From: Labia minor
Lineage: Eukaryota > Arthropoda > Insecta > Dermaptera > Spongiphoridae
Assembly: GCA_963082975.1 (NCBI GenBank)
Contig: OY720344.1
Location: 87,978,107 to 88,042,106, forward strand
Reading direction: 5' to 3'
DNA: 64,000 nt
Shown: one piece after another, positions 32,611 to 46,106 of the stretch
Numbering within the stretch: position 1 is the stretch's first letter
Layout: every line of letters begins with the position of its first letter
Translations under genes and position numbers: made by a program
The notes under the pieces: model-generated
Databases searched by the model: none
Seen by the model: the letters and a program-made list of their open reading frames with translations, nothing else
What the model was told of the DNA's origin: nothing

Positions 32611-33319
32611 TTTGTATTTTTTAGTCATGTTTGAACTATAGTGGAAGAAACAATTGTACGAGATGATTGATAAACAAAGAATATTTATTTTTAAATATAT
32701 TTTCATCGTAAATCTAATAATTCTATAATATGTAGTATTATATAAACCTTGTAATATTCCTGTTTTGTTGTAATATTAGTAGGAACCTTTTAATTATAAT
32801 AACATACATATTTAAACATAAATTCATATTACTAATGGTTATAACATTTACGATGGAGCTATCATAATAATAATAATATTAATAATAATAATAAATTTAT
32901 ACTTATATAGGTATGATATAGGTAAATATTTGATTAATAATTTTCACTAAAATTATATTTAATATTTGTAAAATCAATAAAATTTAAAATGACAGGAAGA
33001 AAGAATTTAATTAATATTTTTTTTTTTAAAAGCACTATCAGTTGAAATAGAAATCTGAAGATGAATGTTTATAAAATAAACTTTAAAAATGAAAATGAAG
33101 ATTTATTCCCTTTGTTTATTCTGCAAATATGATATTTATTTGGCTGTGGGAAAGGAAGGATATATGGTGGCTTTCATATTTTCCACTTATCTAAGTATAA
33201 ATATTTATTTTTAATTATAAATGCAATTGACCAAACGATCTTGCTCTTTCTCATTTTGTTTGCAAATTATATAAAAAAACATAAATAAACAAAAACTGAT
33301 ATCATTCTGTATAAATTAA

Positions 33320-33575
33320 ATTGTGAACATCCCGCCGGGGTTACACTCTGGAGAATATTGACAGGGCAACAACAATAACAAAAAAAAAATCCATGTTGAT
33401 GCTATTCTGATCTGAATGTGTTGGTCATCAAGCGAATGTCCCCACATGAAACGATCATTCGCACAACGTGCGCTCATTAATTACCTTTTGATCCCCAGGA
33501 AGGGTCATTCCCAGCGACTCCAATCCACCCACACCACAATGAAAAGTGAATAGGGTAAGCGTCAGTCTAATATTA
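33320..33575. promoter_or_regulatory. Candidate intronic control block 3 (unit 1; repeated at +8261)
   Basis: GC-richer block with ATCCCGCCGGGGTTACAC, AACAACAATAAC (Sox-like), the near-palindrome GCACAACGTGCGC and CTCATTAATTACC (homeodomain-like). Looks like conserved non-coding DNA; inferred only. Confidence 0.25.
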
Positions 33576-33903
33576 CTCCCAAGCTAGATTAATTAACTCC
33601 ATCGATAGAGATAATAACGTCCAATACTTGAATGTTCATTTGATTAAATCGCCAGTCATGAATAAAATGTCATTAGAAGTTATTTGGTCGTAAGTTTCTC
33701 TTAAGATGATCTCTAGGTAAGAATTTATTACACTTGGATTAGGGGACAATGTTTCATTGATGGTTGAGTGATTTATTTAATTAAGCATTTTGATTTTAAT
33801 AAAAAAACATAACACTATTATCCAATCTATATTTGAATTATCATATTTAAACTCAATAATGTGATATGTTAATTGTTGTTCAATAATTATATATGTTAAA
33901 AAG

Positions 33904-34590
33904 TAATTATTCAGATAGACTCCTTTTGGGGGGACAAGGTTAATTACTTTACTAATAGGTTCCTTTTGAAATTACTAATCAACTTTTCTAAGAAATTTAT
34001 CTTGGCATCTTATAATTTTCTATAATTTTCGAGATAAAAAGGATTTAAATTTCAAAGATATTACTCCTTTAATTATATTATATTCATTTAGACAGCATTG
34101 GTTTGATTCTGGCATTTGGTTTCACCTACACCACCGTGATTGTTTGCAACAAATTTAAATAAAAAAATAAACTTTCTCTAAAATTAATCAATTTATAATC
34201 AAGTTAAATTCATACTAAAGTCATTTCTCCATTTTTTTCGGTTTTTAATTCGGTTTATTTTCTTTTAATGAAAATTTAAAATATTACTTAGGTCATTTCT
34301 TCACTTTTTTTATTTAAATTTAAATAGATTAAATTTAAACAATCACGGTGGTGTAGGTGAAGCCCTCTATAGACCAAATGCCAGAACCGAACCAATGATG
34401 TCTAAATGAATATAATATAATTAAAGAAGTAATATCTTTGAAATTTAAATCCTTTTTATCTCGTAAACTATAGAAAAAATTATAAGATTCCCAGATACAT
34501 TTCTTAGAAAAGTTGATTAGTAATTTCAAAAAGAACCCATTGTTAAAGTAATTAACCTTGTCCACCCAAAAGGAGTCTATCTGATAATTA
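33904..34590. repeat. 0.69 kb imperfect inverted repeat (unit 1)
   Basis: Arms 33904-34145 and 34337-34590 are inverted copies (starting TAATTATTCAGATAGACTCC) around a 191-bp spacer. The right arm has an 11-base insertion relative to the left. The minus strand of the right arm has a 76-codon open frame, and the left arm's equivalent frame gives a clearly related peptide with stops. It could be a fold-back transposon or two inverted pseudogene pieces. Confidence 0.85.
34335..34565 (-). pseudogene. Unrecognised 76-codon coding-like frame in the inverted repeat
   Basis: It reads DKVNYFNNGFFLKLLINF near the start, then SLRDKKDLNFKDITSL and FRHHWFGSGIW, ending at a stop at the arm tip. The inverted partner arm encodes DKVNYFTNRFLLKLL, DKKDLNFKDITPL and FRQHWFDSGIW in the equivalent frame, so the peptide similarity outlasts stops and an 11-base indel. 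It may descend from a real coding exon, but I do not recognise the protein, and it may equally be chance in AT-rich DNA. Duplicated at 42596-42826. Confidence 0.3.
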
Positions 34591-34600
34591 CAATATAAAC

Positions 34601-35233
34601 AAGTTGACCTGTGGCCAGGTCCGAACCGACCGACGGTTTGAAGTAAATTAATTTCCAGCTACAGAAACAATTTCAAATAATTTTAATATATCTATTAATG
34701 TAATAAAAAACAGATATGGATACATAAATAATAAATATAAACATTTTTAATTTTATTTTATTTATAATATATATGCAAGACCAGGCTGTGGCGTCATGAA
34801 TGGCTGGATGAAGTCATATAATTTTAAATCAAGAAAAAACTAATAAATATGATTTTCCCGAGGATAAAACCAATACAAAGTGCATGATTCGTGGTGATAT
34901 ATAAAAAAATCTCCTTTGGTGTGAAAATAAACCTTTCCTTCCTATCGTCGATCGCTAATACTACCACTTCCGGTTTCCGGATTTGCACCAAAAGTTGATC
35001 AATTCATCCCAATGATGCATTAAGTAAATATACCAAATTTCATCAAAATCGGTTGAGCCGTTCAGGCTGTACACATCTATACGGACGGACAGACGGACGG
35101 ACGGACGGACAGACATCATGCTAAAAATACTTTTTTCTGTTAAGAAAATGCATGATTCGTGGAGATATGTAAAAATCTCCACATGTGAAATTTGGTGTGA
35201 AAACAATACCTCCCTTACTATCGTCGGTCGGTA
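34601..35233 (-). repeat. Family C repeat in tandem unit 1
   Basis: Reverse orientation: AAGTTGACCTGTGGCCAGG at its start in the window, ending CTATCGTCGGTCGGT. Contains a (GGAC)n tract near 35088. Duplicated exactly at +8261. Confidence 0.85.
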
Positions 35234-36380
35234 AAAACAATGAATAGCAGGATTTGAAAAGAATCTTTAAATTTTGCTTTAATTTATTTTTATGAAATAT
35301 CAATAAAAGTAGTGTTTTTAGACCAAAGAAAGCAAACACTTGAGGTTTTTATCATATATAATATACAAATAAAATTTATTTCACAAACAAATTTTTTAAG
35401 TTAATTGAAGAAAGAAATTAATTTTTAATTAATTATATTTCAAATGTATTTTTTCTAACAATTTATTTTAATATTATTTTCTAAATCAAATGTATTTATA
35501 TTTATAATAAGTTTTGTATTAATCGTATTTACTTTATCATTTCTCTAGATAGGTAGTATATTTATTTACCATACAAACCTAAACAGAATACAAAGTACAT
35601 TTTTGTTTTGGAAAAAACAATTATTCAAATGAATCTATGATCTTCATGTTTCTCATTATTGATCCTATATAAACATTCATTATAGAAGGGTAATAATAAC
35701 ATGTTAATGATATGCATCACAATAGATATCACTTTCAAATTACCAATAACAAACAATCAAGAATCGCTGCGAAGTCTTGGGATTTGCCTTTTGGAGAGTT
35801 TATTTATGAATTTTTAAAAAGTTAATTGATGTAAATTTTTATATTATAAAATTACAAATTAAAAAAGTTAATTTTAATTAATGTTTTTGCATAATAATTA
35901 AAGATGTAGCTAAATAATTATTAAATAATTTGAAGGATCAAATAACATTTGTTTTTATTGAAAATTAAAAAAAAATTCAGAAATGTGATATAATGTTTGT
36001 TTTTGTCTGTAATTTACATTTTCTATTTAAAAATTAAAAATATGTTATATACCTTGTATATTTTATTATTTTAATACGATAGTATACATTTATTGTATTT
36101 GAATATATTTTAACTTTTTATAAGGTTTGATCATATATTCACATTAGTTATTAATAAAATATATATTGATTTTGTTTATAATAAATTCTTAATTAATTAC
36201 AAATAAATGAAATTATAAATTTTATGTGAACGAAAGTAAATACTCTAAATCTAGATAAATATATTTTTCATTAAATGATAAATCTTTATTTACATATAAA
36301 TAATTAAAATTTATAATGAATTAATATGTACTGATTATAAATAAATAAAATGAAATTCAATCTTAAATATATATATATAT
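35234..36380. other. AT-rich DNA at the end of tandem unit 1 (repeated at 43495-44641)
   Basis: Very AT-rich; no supported feature except a short balanced stretch near 35750-35800. Confidence 0.6.
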
Positions 36381-37845
36381 ACCGGGACCCCGAGCCTCGG
36401 CTCGGTAATTAATTTAAAAAAAAATGATTCATTATTATTGAGTTTGGCTGATAATATTAATACCTGGGACGCTCGACCCTTTAAAAAATATTGATATACA
36501 ATTCTTTTATTATTTATACCGGGACCCCGAGCCTCGGCTCGGTACTTAAGTTAAAAAAAATGATTCATTATTATTGGGTATGGCTGGTAATATTAATACC
36601 TGGGATACCGAGCTGTCGCTCGAAAAAATGTTTAGACATTATTATAGACATTTTCATTCTGTAAATTAAATAATTTTATTTCATTTAAATAAATATCTAT
36701 TTTTAAATAATTTTTCTCTACATTATTTATCTAATTCTGACAATATATTAAGATCACACCGGGACCCCGAGCCTCGGCTAGGTAATTAAGTTAAAAAAAA
36801 TAATTCATTATTATATTGGGTTTGGCTGGTAATATTAATACTTGGGACACCGAGCTGATATACAATTCTTTAATTATTTATTACAATTATTAAATGTTGC
36901 ATCATTGCATGGAACTTGGGGTCCTCAATAATACATAAATATGTATTATTAGATATGTTTCTAAGCAAAATTAAATAATAAAAATTTATAAAAAATAAAA
37001 AAAAAATTTGAATTAATATTAAATTATTAGTTAATGACTAATAAGTAATTAATAAAATAAAAAAAATAAAATTTATTACAATATTACAATTATTAAATGT
37101 TGCATCATTTTAATTAATAAAATAAAATAAAAGAAATTAAATTTAATCAAAGAACAATGAATAAATAAATATAAAATAATAGATAAAAAAAAAAAAAAAA
37201 TTTTTTCCCGCCGGTTTCGATCCTGCTAAGTTGACTATTCAAAACAGTCGCTCTACCCATTAGACTAATAATAGTTAGATGATGAAAACGACATTTTTTA
37301 ATCTCTTAGCAGACGTAGATGTTTTTTTGTTTTTGTTTTTGTTTTTTTTGAGAGTGATTAATAAATATATATATATATTTTATTAAAAATAAATATTTTT
37401 AATTTTATTTTGAAATTAAATAATGAATTTTAAAATATTTTAAATATATAAAAAAATGTTAATACAATTCATTTAAAAAAAAGCGGGAATCAACCAACCG
37501 TATTTTTTTGTTAATAATTAATTAATTAAGATTAATAAATATATATATATATATATATTATTAAAAATAAATATTTTTAATTTTATTTCGAAATTTATTT
37601 TATTTTAAAATATTTTAAATATAAAAAAAATATTGAAGTAAAATTGATGACGTCACACCCATATATAATTTTCAATTAAGAAATTAATAATGAAGCTGTA
37701 AGTTTCAAGAGATGTGATCAATAAAACTCAATTTTTCTTTATAAATACTATATCTAGTGTGAATTTGAAAAAAATCGTTAGAGCGGTTTTTGAGAACCAA
37801 TGGTTATATATATATACAATTTTAGCTAGCATAATAAGATTAGAT
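36381..37845 (+). repeat. R repeat, copy 2 (hybrid at the tandem junction)
   Basis: Carries an extra 137-bp 5' part that copy 1 lacks and copy 3 has, then the full R. Its left flank is like that of copy 3 and its right flank like that of copy 1. Confidence 0.85.
37207..37271 (-). ncRNA. tRNA-Gln(TTG)-like relic inside R copy 2
   Basis: Identical to 28946-29010 at +8261. Confidence 0.55.
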
Positions 37846-38603
37846 AGATTTAAAATTCAATTCAATTTTAAATTTCAATATGGTTAAAAAAACAATAATA
37901 AGTATAGATATATTTGGCTATGAATGTATAATTCTTTTTAAGTAAGAATTACAATTTTATTCCATAATTATAAAACATTCGACAAGTTCGGTGACAAGTT
38001 TAGGAGTAATTTAATTAATTTATTTACTTAGAATCAGGAAGAGTTAAAATACCTTTTAAAGCAATTCTTTTATCAATGTCTGTTACCATTCAAAACAGAA
38101 TCCTTATCTAAAATTAATGTTTATAAACTGTAAAACCATGATAGAGCTGTTACATAGAATATACAATACTGCAATAGGCTAAAGATCAATTGTCCCACCA
38201 GTTGTCACAACTTCACATAACCAATAATCATTTAAATTATAAAGATTAAGTAATAATTTTAACGATTTTTTAATATTAATTTTACAATTGTTTATAGGTC
38301 TTTCATGTTTTAGCCATCTTTCAAAAAATGGATTATATTAAATAGAAAAATTTAATTTATCTGAAAATCTATTTAAATCCCTTCATGTATTAACAGCACT
38401 TATGTATTTTTATTGTTCCCCACAAATTGACAATAATATTTTTAAGAATTATTGTTAAAGCCTCTCCCTGATTAGATTTAGTTATTTTAATATCAATTTA
38501 TTTTTATATAATTTTTATAAGTTTTTTCTTTTTATATATATTTTTTTTGTATATTTATATTCAACCACGTGGTCTGTTCAGTAGTTAAGTTGACTATGAA
38601 AAG

Positions 38604-38617
38604 GGGTCACATGACCT
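38604..38617. promoter_or_regulatory. Nuclear-receptor type inverted repeat (unit 2)
   Basis: Exact duplicate of 30343-30356 at +8261. Confidence 0.35.
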
Positions 38618-41600
38618 CCTCACAGCCAATCGCCTTGCTACCTTTTGTCGATGTTGGGCTCAGGGCTTCTGCCCTGAGCTTCGGAGAGGTGATCTCTCAC
38701 TTGCATTTTGGACTTGATATTGTTTACACGCTTTTGGCTTTTTAGCTGTGAATTCGCCATTTTTTTGTTGACCACGTGTTTTGAAAACTGTGTTGAGTTA
38801 TTATTATTATTGTTATTTTTTTTGTAAACTTGTTTTGTTTTAGCTGAGCATTAGCTAGCATTTATTCCTTTTTATTTTTATATTTAATTTGTAAATTCTA
38901 AGGATTATCTCCTTTTAATTTTTATATCAATTTCATTTTATTTTTACTTTATATTAATTTTCTTTTCATTAAATATTATAACCTGGCAACGAACCTTTTT
39001 CTTTTATTTGTAAAAAAGTGAATCTAATTTTTCCTTTGCAGATCCATATGTTAGCATCGGATATTTTGATTAATTTGATTTGTTATTATTTCTTTCCGAT
39101 CTTGATTCTCCAAGGCGAATCGCCTAAGCACTAATAGTCAAACGTACTCCACTCTTTGGTGAAGTTTATTTCAGGGTCCCTTTCCCAATTTTACTTTATT
39201 TTTACTCCCCGTGTGAAAGAGTTGAGAATTCTTTTTTTTAACTCCTTCACTAGTGGCACAGGTAATCCGACAGGCTCAACAATATTTTATTTTGTTTCGG
39301 CTTGTCCAATTATTAATTAAAAAAAGAAAACAAAGATAAAAATTACCATGAATTATATCAATCTTCCATGTTGTTATTTTGAATAGTAATTTTCTAATTA
39401 TATAATTCTACAAAGTAATATAAAAAGCATTTCAATGAAATTTAATTGAATTTAATGAGCGTGATTTTATTCGCCTTTAAATAGCTTTCGACCCTTCAAA
39501 GTAGGGAGGGGTGGTAAGAGGTGGAGAAAATAATAACCTAGGGAGCAATTAGATAAGTAATTCAAAAGATATCCCCTCCAAATGGAACACTCATTCTTAT
39601 GCATATCGCATATGAATGGCGTGGCTTTTTATTTCAATTACTAAATGAATTGAAAGATATTTTTATAAAATCCCTTCCTCTAAATTTTATAAATAGGGAC
39701 GAAACAATTCTAAAAAAAAATGAAATGATTAACATATTATAAATAATTTAAATAAATGCAGAGATTTGATCTTTATTTGTTTTTTAAAAAATAATAAAAA
39801 ATTAAATGAAAAAAATCAGTAAAATTATTTATCATTATTTATTTATTTAGTTTTATATTTATTCATTTATTTATTCAGACCAGCCATTTCTACCGCTATT
39901 TTCATAAATATGTCTTTGTTTTATTTAAAAGAATCTATATATATATATAAGTTTAGGGTATATTTGGCCAAACTAAAACTATTATTTTTATTGTTAGCTT
40001 ACTAGACTTATATATATATATATTTTTTTATTAATCTGGAAAATAAAATTTTACCTTACAAACATAATGAATTTTTTAAACTTTTCATAAAAACCCCAGA
40101 ATACACGGTAATCAGAAAATTATATTGTATAATAGATTTATTATTCCACAATAAAATAATAATACCTACATATAAATAAAATAAATATATATTTTATTTC
40201 ATGACAATCTTATTTATTTATTTTTATTTTATTTTATAATTAGTTTTTAAACTTTTCCTCTATGACTCTTCTTCTACTACTCCAAATTATTAGATAAATA
40301 TTTATAAATTTCACAAAGATAATAATAACATTTATTTTTTTTTAGATTGAGGACGACAACTTAAATAATAACAAAACGTAGAACTTTTATTTTATCATTA
40401 ATAGAAATCTTGTTCGTTTGGCGCAATTCAAATTCATAAAATTTATTGTAAAACTGTATATTGTAATATGTATTTTACTTCCATTTTTGATTTAAGAAAA
40501 AGGATCATTTATGAATCTAAAATATGAAAATGGTTATTTAGTGGTGAGGGGTTTAAAACGGAGCTCTATTTGTAGGTTAAAACTTTTACTTAATTGGAAA
40601 GATGAACGTGAAGATTGCTTTTAATTAGAAGTGGCATGAAATCAACGAGTCAAAGCAGTTAAGTCGTGGGGACATTCAGATGTTGGAATCTCTAACATTT
40701 CACCTTTAACCTCAAACCACAGACTCATCGCATATTAATCTTTGATGCATGCCACCGTACAGGGGAATTAAGCTCTTCAGATTGAGCAAAATTAATTAAA
40801 ATTAAAATTCAACTCAATGCCTTGATCTCTGTTGGGTGATTAGAGAGGGTTTGGTGAAGAATGTGTATTACTTTGTATTTTTTAGTCATGTTTGAACTAT
40901 AGTGGAAGAAACAATTGTACGAGATGATTGATAAACAAAGAATATTTATTTTTAAATATATTTTCATCGTAAATCTAATAATTCTATAATATGTAGTATT
41001 ATATAAACCTTGTAATATTCCTGTTTTGTTGTAATATTAGTAGGAACCTTTTAATTATAATAACATACATATTTAAACATAAATTCATATTACTAATGGT
41101 TATAACATTTACGATGGAGCTATCATAATAATAATAATATTAATAATAATAATAAATTTATACTTATATAGGTATGATATAGGTAAATATTTGATTAATA
41201 ATTTTCACTAAAATTATATTTAATATTTGTAAAATCAATAAAATTTAAAATGACAGGAAGAAAGAATTTAATTAATATTTTTTTTTTTAAAAGCACTATC
41301 AGTTGAAATAGAAATCTGAAGATGAATGTTTATAAAATAAACTTTAAAAATGAAAATGAAGATTTATTCCCTTTGTTTATTCTGCAAATATGATATTTAT
41401 TTGGCTGTGGGAAAGGAAGGATATATGGTGGCTTTCATATTTTCCACTTATCTAAGTATAAATATTTATTTTTAATTATAAATGCAATTGACCAAACGAT
41501 CTTGCTCTTTCTCATTTTGTTTGCAAATTATATAAAAAAACATAAATAAACAAAAACTGATATCATTCTGTATAAATTAAATTGTGAACATCCCGCCGGG

Positions 41601-42164
41601 GTTACACTCTGGAGAATATTGACAGGGCAACAACAATAACAAAAAAAAAATCCATGTTGATGCTATTCTGATCTGAATGTGTTGGTCATCAAGCGAATGT
41701 CCCCACATGAAACGATCATTCGCACAACGTGCGCTCATTAATTACCTTTTGATCCCCAGGAAGGGTCATTCCCAGCGACTCCAATCCACCCACACCACAA
41801 TGAAAAGTGAATAGGGTAAGCGTCAGTCTAATATTACTCCCAAGCTAGATTAATTAACTCCATCGATAGAGATAATAACGTCCAATACTTGAATGTTCAT
41901 TTGATTAAATCGCCAGTCATGAATAAAATGTCATTAGAAGTTATTTGGTCGTAAGTTTCTCTTAAGATGATCTCTAGGTAAGAATTTATTACACTTGGAT
42001 TAGGGGACAATGTTTCATTGATGGTTGAGTGATTTATTTAATTAAGCATTTTGATTTTAATAAAAAAACATAACACTATTATCCAATCTATATTTGAATT
42101 ATCATATTTAAACTCAATAATGTGATATGTTAATTGTTGTTCAATAATTATATATGTTAAAAAG

Positions 42165-42851
42165 TAATTATTCAGATAGACTCCTTTTGGGGGGACAAGG
42201 TTAATTACTTTACTAATAGGTTCCTTTTGAAATTACTAATCAACTTTTCTAAGAAATTTATCTTGGCATCTTATAATTTTCTATAATTTTCGAGATAAAA
42301 AGGATTTAAATTTCAAAGATATTACTCCTTTAATTATATTATATTCATTTAGACAGCATTGGTTTGATTCTGGCATTTGGTTTCACCTACACCACCGTGA
42401 TTGTTTGCAACAAATTTAAATAAAAAAATAAACTTTCTCTAAAATTAATCAATTTATAATCAAGTTAAATTCATACTAAAGTCATTTCTCCATTTTTTTC
42501 GGTTTTTAATTCGGTTTATTTTCTTTTAATGAAAATTTAAAATATTACTTAGGTCATTTCTTCACTTTTTTTATTTAAATTTAAATAGATTAAATTTAAA
42601 CAATCACGGTGGTGTAGGTGAAGCCCTCTATAGACCAAATGCCAGAACCGAACCAATGATGTCTAAATGAATATAATATAATTAAAGAAGTAATATCTTT
42701 GAAATTTAAATCCTTTTTATCTCGTAAACTATAGAAAAAATTATAAGATTCCCAGATACATTTCTTAGAAAAGTTGATTAGTAATTTCAAAAAGAACCCA
42801 TTGTTAAAGTAATTAACCTTGTCCACCCAAAAGGAGTCTATCTGATAATTA
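42165..42851. repeat. 0.69 kb imperfect inverted repeat (unit 2)
   Basis: Duplicate of 33904-34590 at +8261. Confidence 0.85.
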
Positions 42852-42861
42852 CAATATAAAC

Positions 42862-43494
42862 AAGTTGACCTGTGGCCAGGTCCGAACCGACCGACGGTTT
42901 GAAGTAAATTAATTTCCAGCTACAGAAACAATTTCAAATAATTTTAATATATCTATTAATGTAATAAAAAACAGATATGGATACATAAATAATAAATATA
43001 AACATTTTTAATTTTATTTTATTTATAATATATATGCAAGACCAGGCTGTGGCGTCATGAATGGCTGGATGAAGTCATATAATTTTAAATCAAGAAAAAA
43101 CTAATAAATATGATTTTCCCGAGGATAAAACCAATACAAAGTGCATGATTCGTGGTGATATATAAAAAAATCTCCTTTGGTGTGAAAATAAACCTTTCCT
43201 TCCTATCGTCGATCGCTAATACTACCACTTCCGGTTTCCGGATTTGCACCAAAAGTTGATCAATTCATCCCAATGATGCATTAAGTAAATATACCAAATT
43301 TCATCAAAATCGGTTGAGCCGTTCAGGCTGTACACATCTATACGGACGGACAGACGGACGGACGGACGGACAGACATCATGCTAAAAATACTTTTTTCTG
43401 TTAAGAAAATGCATGATTCGTGGAGATATGTAAAAATCTCCACATGTGAAATTTGGTGTGAAAACAATACCTCCCTTACTATCGTCGGTCGGTA
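42862..43494 (-). repeat. Family C repeat in tandem unit 2
   Basis: Copy of 34601-35233 at +8261, apparently identical. Confidence 0.85.
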
Positions 43495-44778
43495 AAAACA
43501 ATGAATAGCAGGATTTGAAAAGAATCTTTAAATTTTGCTTTAATTTATTTTTATGAAATATCAATAAAAGTAGTGTTTTTAGACCAAAGAAAGCAAACAC
43601 TTGAGGTTTTTATCATATATAATATACAAATAAAATTTATTTCACAAACAAATTTTTTAAGTTAATTGAAGAAAGAAATTAATTTTTAATTAATTATATT
43701 TCAAATGTATTTTTTCTAACAATTTATTTTAATATTATTTTCTAAATCAAATGTATTTATATTTATAATAAGTTTTGTATTAATCGTATTTACTTTATCA
43801 TTTCTCTAGATAGGTAGTATATTTATTTACCATACAAACCTAAACAGAATACAAAGTACATTTTTGTTTTGGAAAAAACAATTATTCAAATGAATCTATG
43901 ATCTTCATGTTTCTCATTATTGATCCTATATAAACATTCATTATAGAAGGGTAATAATAACATGTTAATGATATGCATCACAATAGATATCACTTTCAAA
44001 TTACCAATAACAAACAATCAAGAATCGCTGCGAAGTCTTGGGATTTGCCTTTTGGAGAGTTTATTTATGAATTTTTAAAAAGTTAATTGATGTAAATTTT
44101 TATATTATAAAATTACAAATTAAAAAAGTTAATTTTAATTAATGTTTTTGCATAATAATTAAAGATGTAGCTAAATAATTATTAAATAATTTGAAGGATC
44201 AAATAACATTTGTTTTTATTGAAAATTAAAAAAAAATTCAGAAATGTGATATAATGTTTGTTTTTGTCTGTAATTTACATTTTCTATTTAAAAATTAAAA
44301 ATATGTTATATACCTTGTATATTTTATTATTTTAATACGATAGTATACATTTATTGTATTTGAATATATTTTAACTTTTTATAAGGTTTGATCATATATT
44401 CACATTAGTTATTAATAAAATATATATTGATTTTGTTTATAATAAATTCTTAATTAATTACAAATAAATGAAATTATAAATTTTATGTGAACGAAAGTAA
44501 ATACTCTAAATCTAGATAAATATATTTTTCATTAAATGATAAATCTTTATTTACATATAAATAATTAAAATTTATAATGAATTAATATGTACTGATTATA
44601 AATAAATAAAATGAAATTCAATCTTAAATATATATATATATACCGGGACCCCGAGCCTCGGCTCGGTAATTAATTTAAAAAAAAATGATTCATTATTATT
44701 GAGTTTGGCTGATAATATTAATACCTGGGACGCTCGACCCTTTAAAAAATATTGATATACAATTCTTTTATTATTTAT

Positions 44779-46106
44779 ACCGGGACCCCGAGCCTCGGCT
44801 CGGTACTTAAGTTAAAAAAAATGATTCATTATTATTGGGTATGGCTGGTAATATTAATACCTGGGATACCGAGCTGTCGCTCGAAAAAATGTTTAGACAT
44901 TATTATAGACATTTTCATTCTGTAAATTAAATAATTTTATTTCATTTAAATAAATATCTATTTTTAAATAATTTTTCTCTACATTATTTATCTAATTCTG
45001 ACAATATATTAAGATCACACCGGGACCCCGAGCCTCGGCTAGGTAATTAAGTTAAAAAAAATAATTCATTATTATATTGGGTTTGGCTGGTAATATTAAT
45101 ACTTGGGACACCGAGCTGATATACAATTCTTTAATTATTTATTACAATTATTAAATGTTGCATCATTGCATGGAACTTGGGGTCCTCAATAATACATAAA
45201 TATGTATTATTAGATATGTTTCTAAGCAAAATTAAATAATAAAAATTTATAAAAAATAAAAAAAAAATTTGAATTAATATTAAATTATTAGTTAATGACT
45301 AATAAGTAATTAATAAAATAAAAAAAATAAAATTTATTACAATATTACAATTATTAAATGTTGCATCATTTTAATTAATAAAATAAAATAAAAGAAATTA
45401 AATTTAATCAAAGAACAATGAATAAATAAATATAAAATAATAGATAAAAAAAAAAAAAAAATTTTTTCCCGCCGGTTTCGATCCTGCTAAGTTGACTATT
45501 CAAAACAGTCGCTCTACCCATTAGACTAATAATAGTTAGATGATGAAAACGACATTTTTTAATCTCTTAGCAGACGTAGATGTTTTTTTGTTTTTGTTTT
45601 TGTTTTTTTTGAGAGTGATTAATAAATATATATATATATTTTATTAAAAATAAATATTTTTAATTTTATTTTGAAATTAAATAATGAATTTTAAAATATT
45701 TTAAATATATAAAAAAATGTTAATACAATTCATTTAAAAAAAAGCGGGAATCAACCAACCGTATTTTTTTGTTAATAATTAATTAATTAAGATTAATAAA
45801 TATATATATATATATATATTATTAAAAATAAATATTTTTAATTTTATTTCGAAATTTATTTTATTTTAAAATATTTTAAATATAAAAAAAATATTGAAGT
45901 AAAATTGATGACGTCACACCCATATATAATTTTCAATTAAGAAATTAATAATGAAGCTGTAAGTTTCAAGAGATGTGATCAATAAAACTCAATTTTTCTT
46001 TATAAATACTATATCTAGTGTGAATTTGAAAAAAATCGTTAGAGCGGTTTTTGAGAACCAATGGTTATATATATATACAATTTTAGCTAGCATAATAAGA
46101 TTAGAT
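44779..46106 (+). repeat. Third, partial tandem unit (R repeat only)
   Basis: Matches the first 1328 bases of the unit and stops after AATAAGATTAGAT at 46106, which is also the end of the R repeat; the sequence then becomes unrelated. Confidence 0.93.
45468..45532 (-). ncRNA. tRNA-Gln(TTG)-like relic inside R copy 3
   Basis: Identical to 28946-29010 at +16522. Confidence 0.55.

Larger units (their letters stand above)
28256..36517 (+). repeat. 8.26 kb tandem duplication, unit 1
   Basis: Starts at the R-repeat end ACCGGGACCCCGAGC and runs to the equivalent point at 36517. It carries R (28256-29584), about 4.3 kb of non-repetitive AT-rich DNA with GC-richer patches, a 0.7 kb inverted repeat (33904-34590), a family C repeat and about 1.1 kb of AT-rich DNA, then a 137-bp extra R start (36381-36517). 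It appears identical to unit 2 except for one base (28318) and one A (run at 28531-28539). Confidence 0.95.
36518..44778 (+). repeat. 8.26 kb tandem duplication, unit 2
   Basis: Same content as unit 1 shifted by 8262 before and 8261 after the A-run difference. At the two diagnostic sites (36580 and the A run 36793-36800) it agrees with the third partial copy, not with unit 1. Confidence 0.95.
44642..46106 (+). repeat. R repeat, copy 3
   Basis: Same 5' extension as copy 2; right flank unique from 46107. Confidence 0.85.

Noticed and set aside
34961..35206. 81-residue minus frame, similar to frames at 2098, 7851 and 43222
   Set aside because: It repeats only because it lies in the non-coding family C repeat; other copies have frame breaks and the peptide has no family features.
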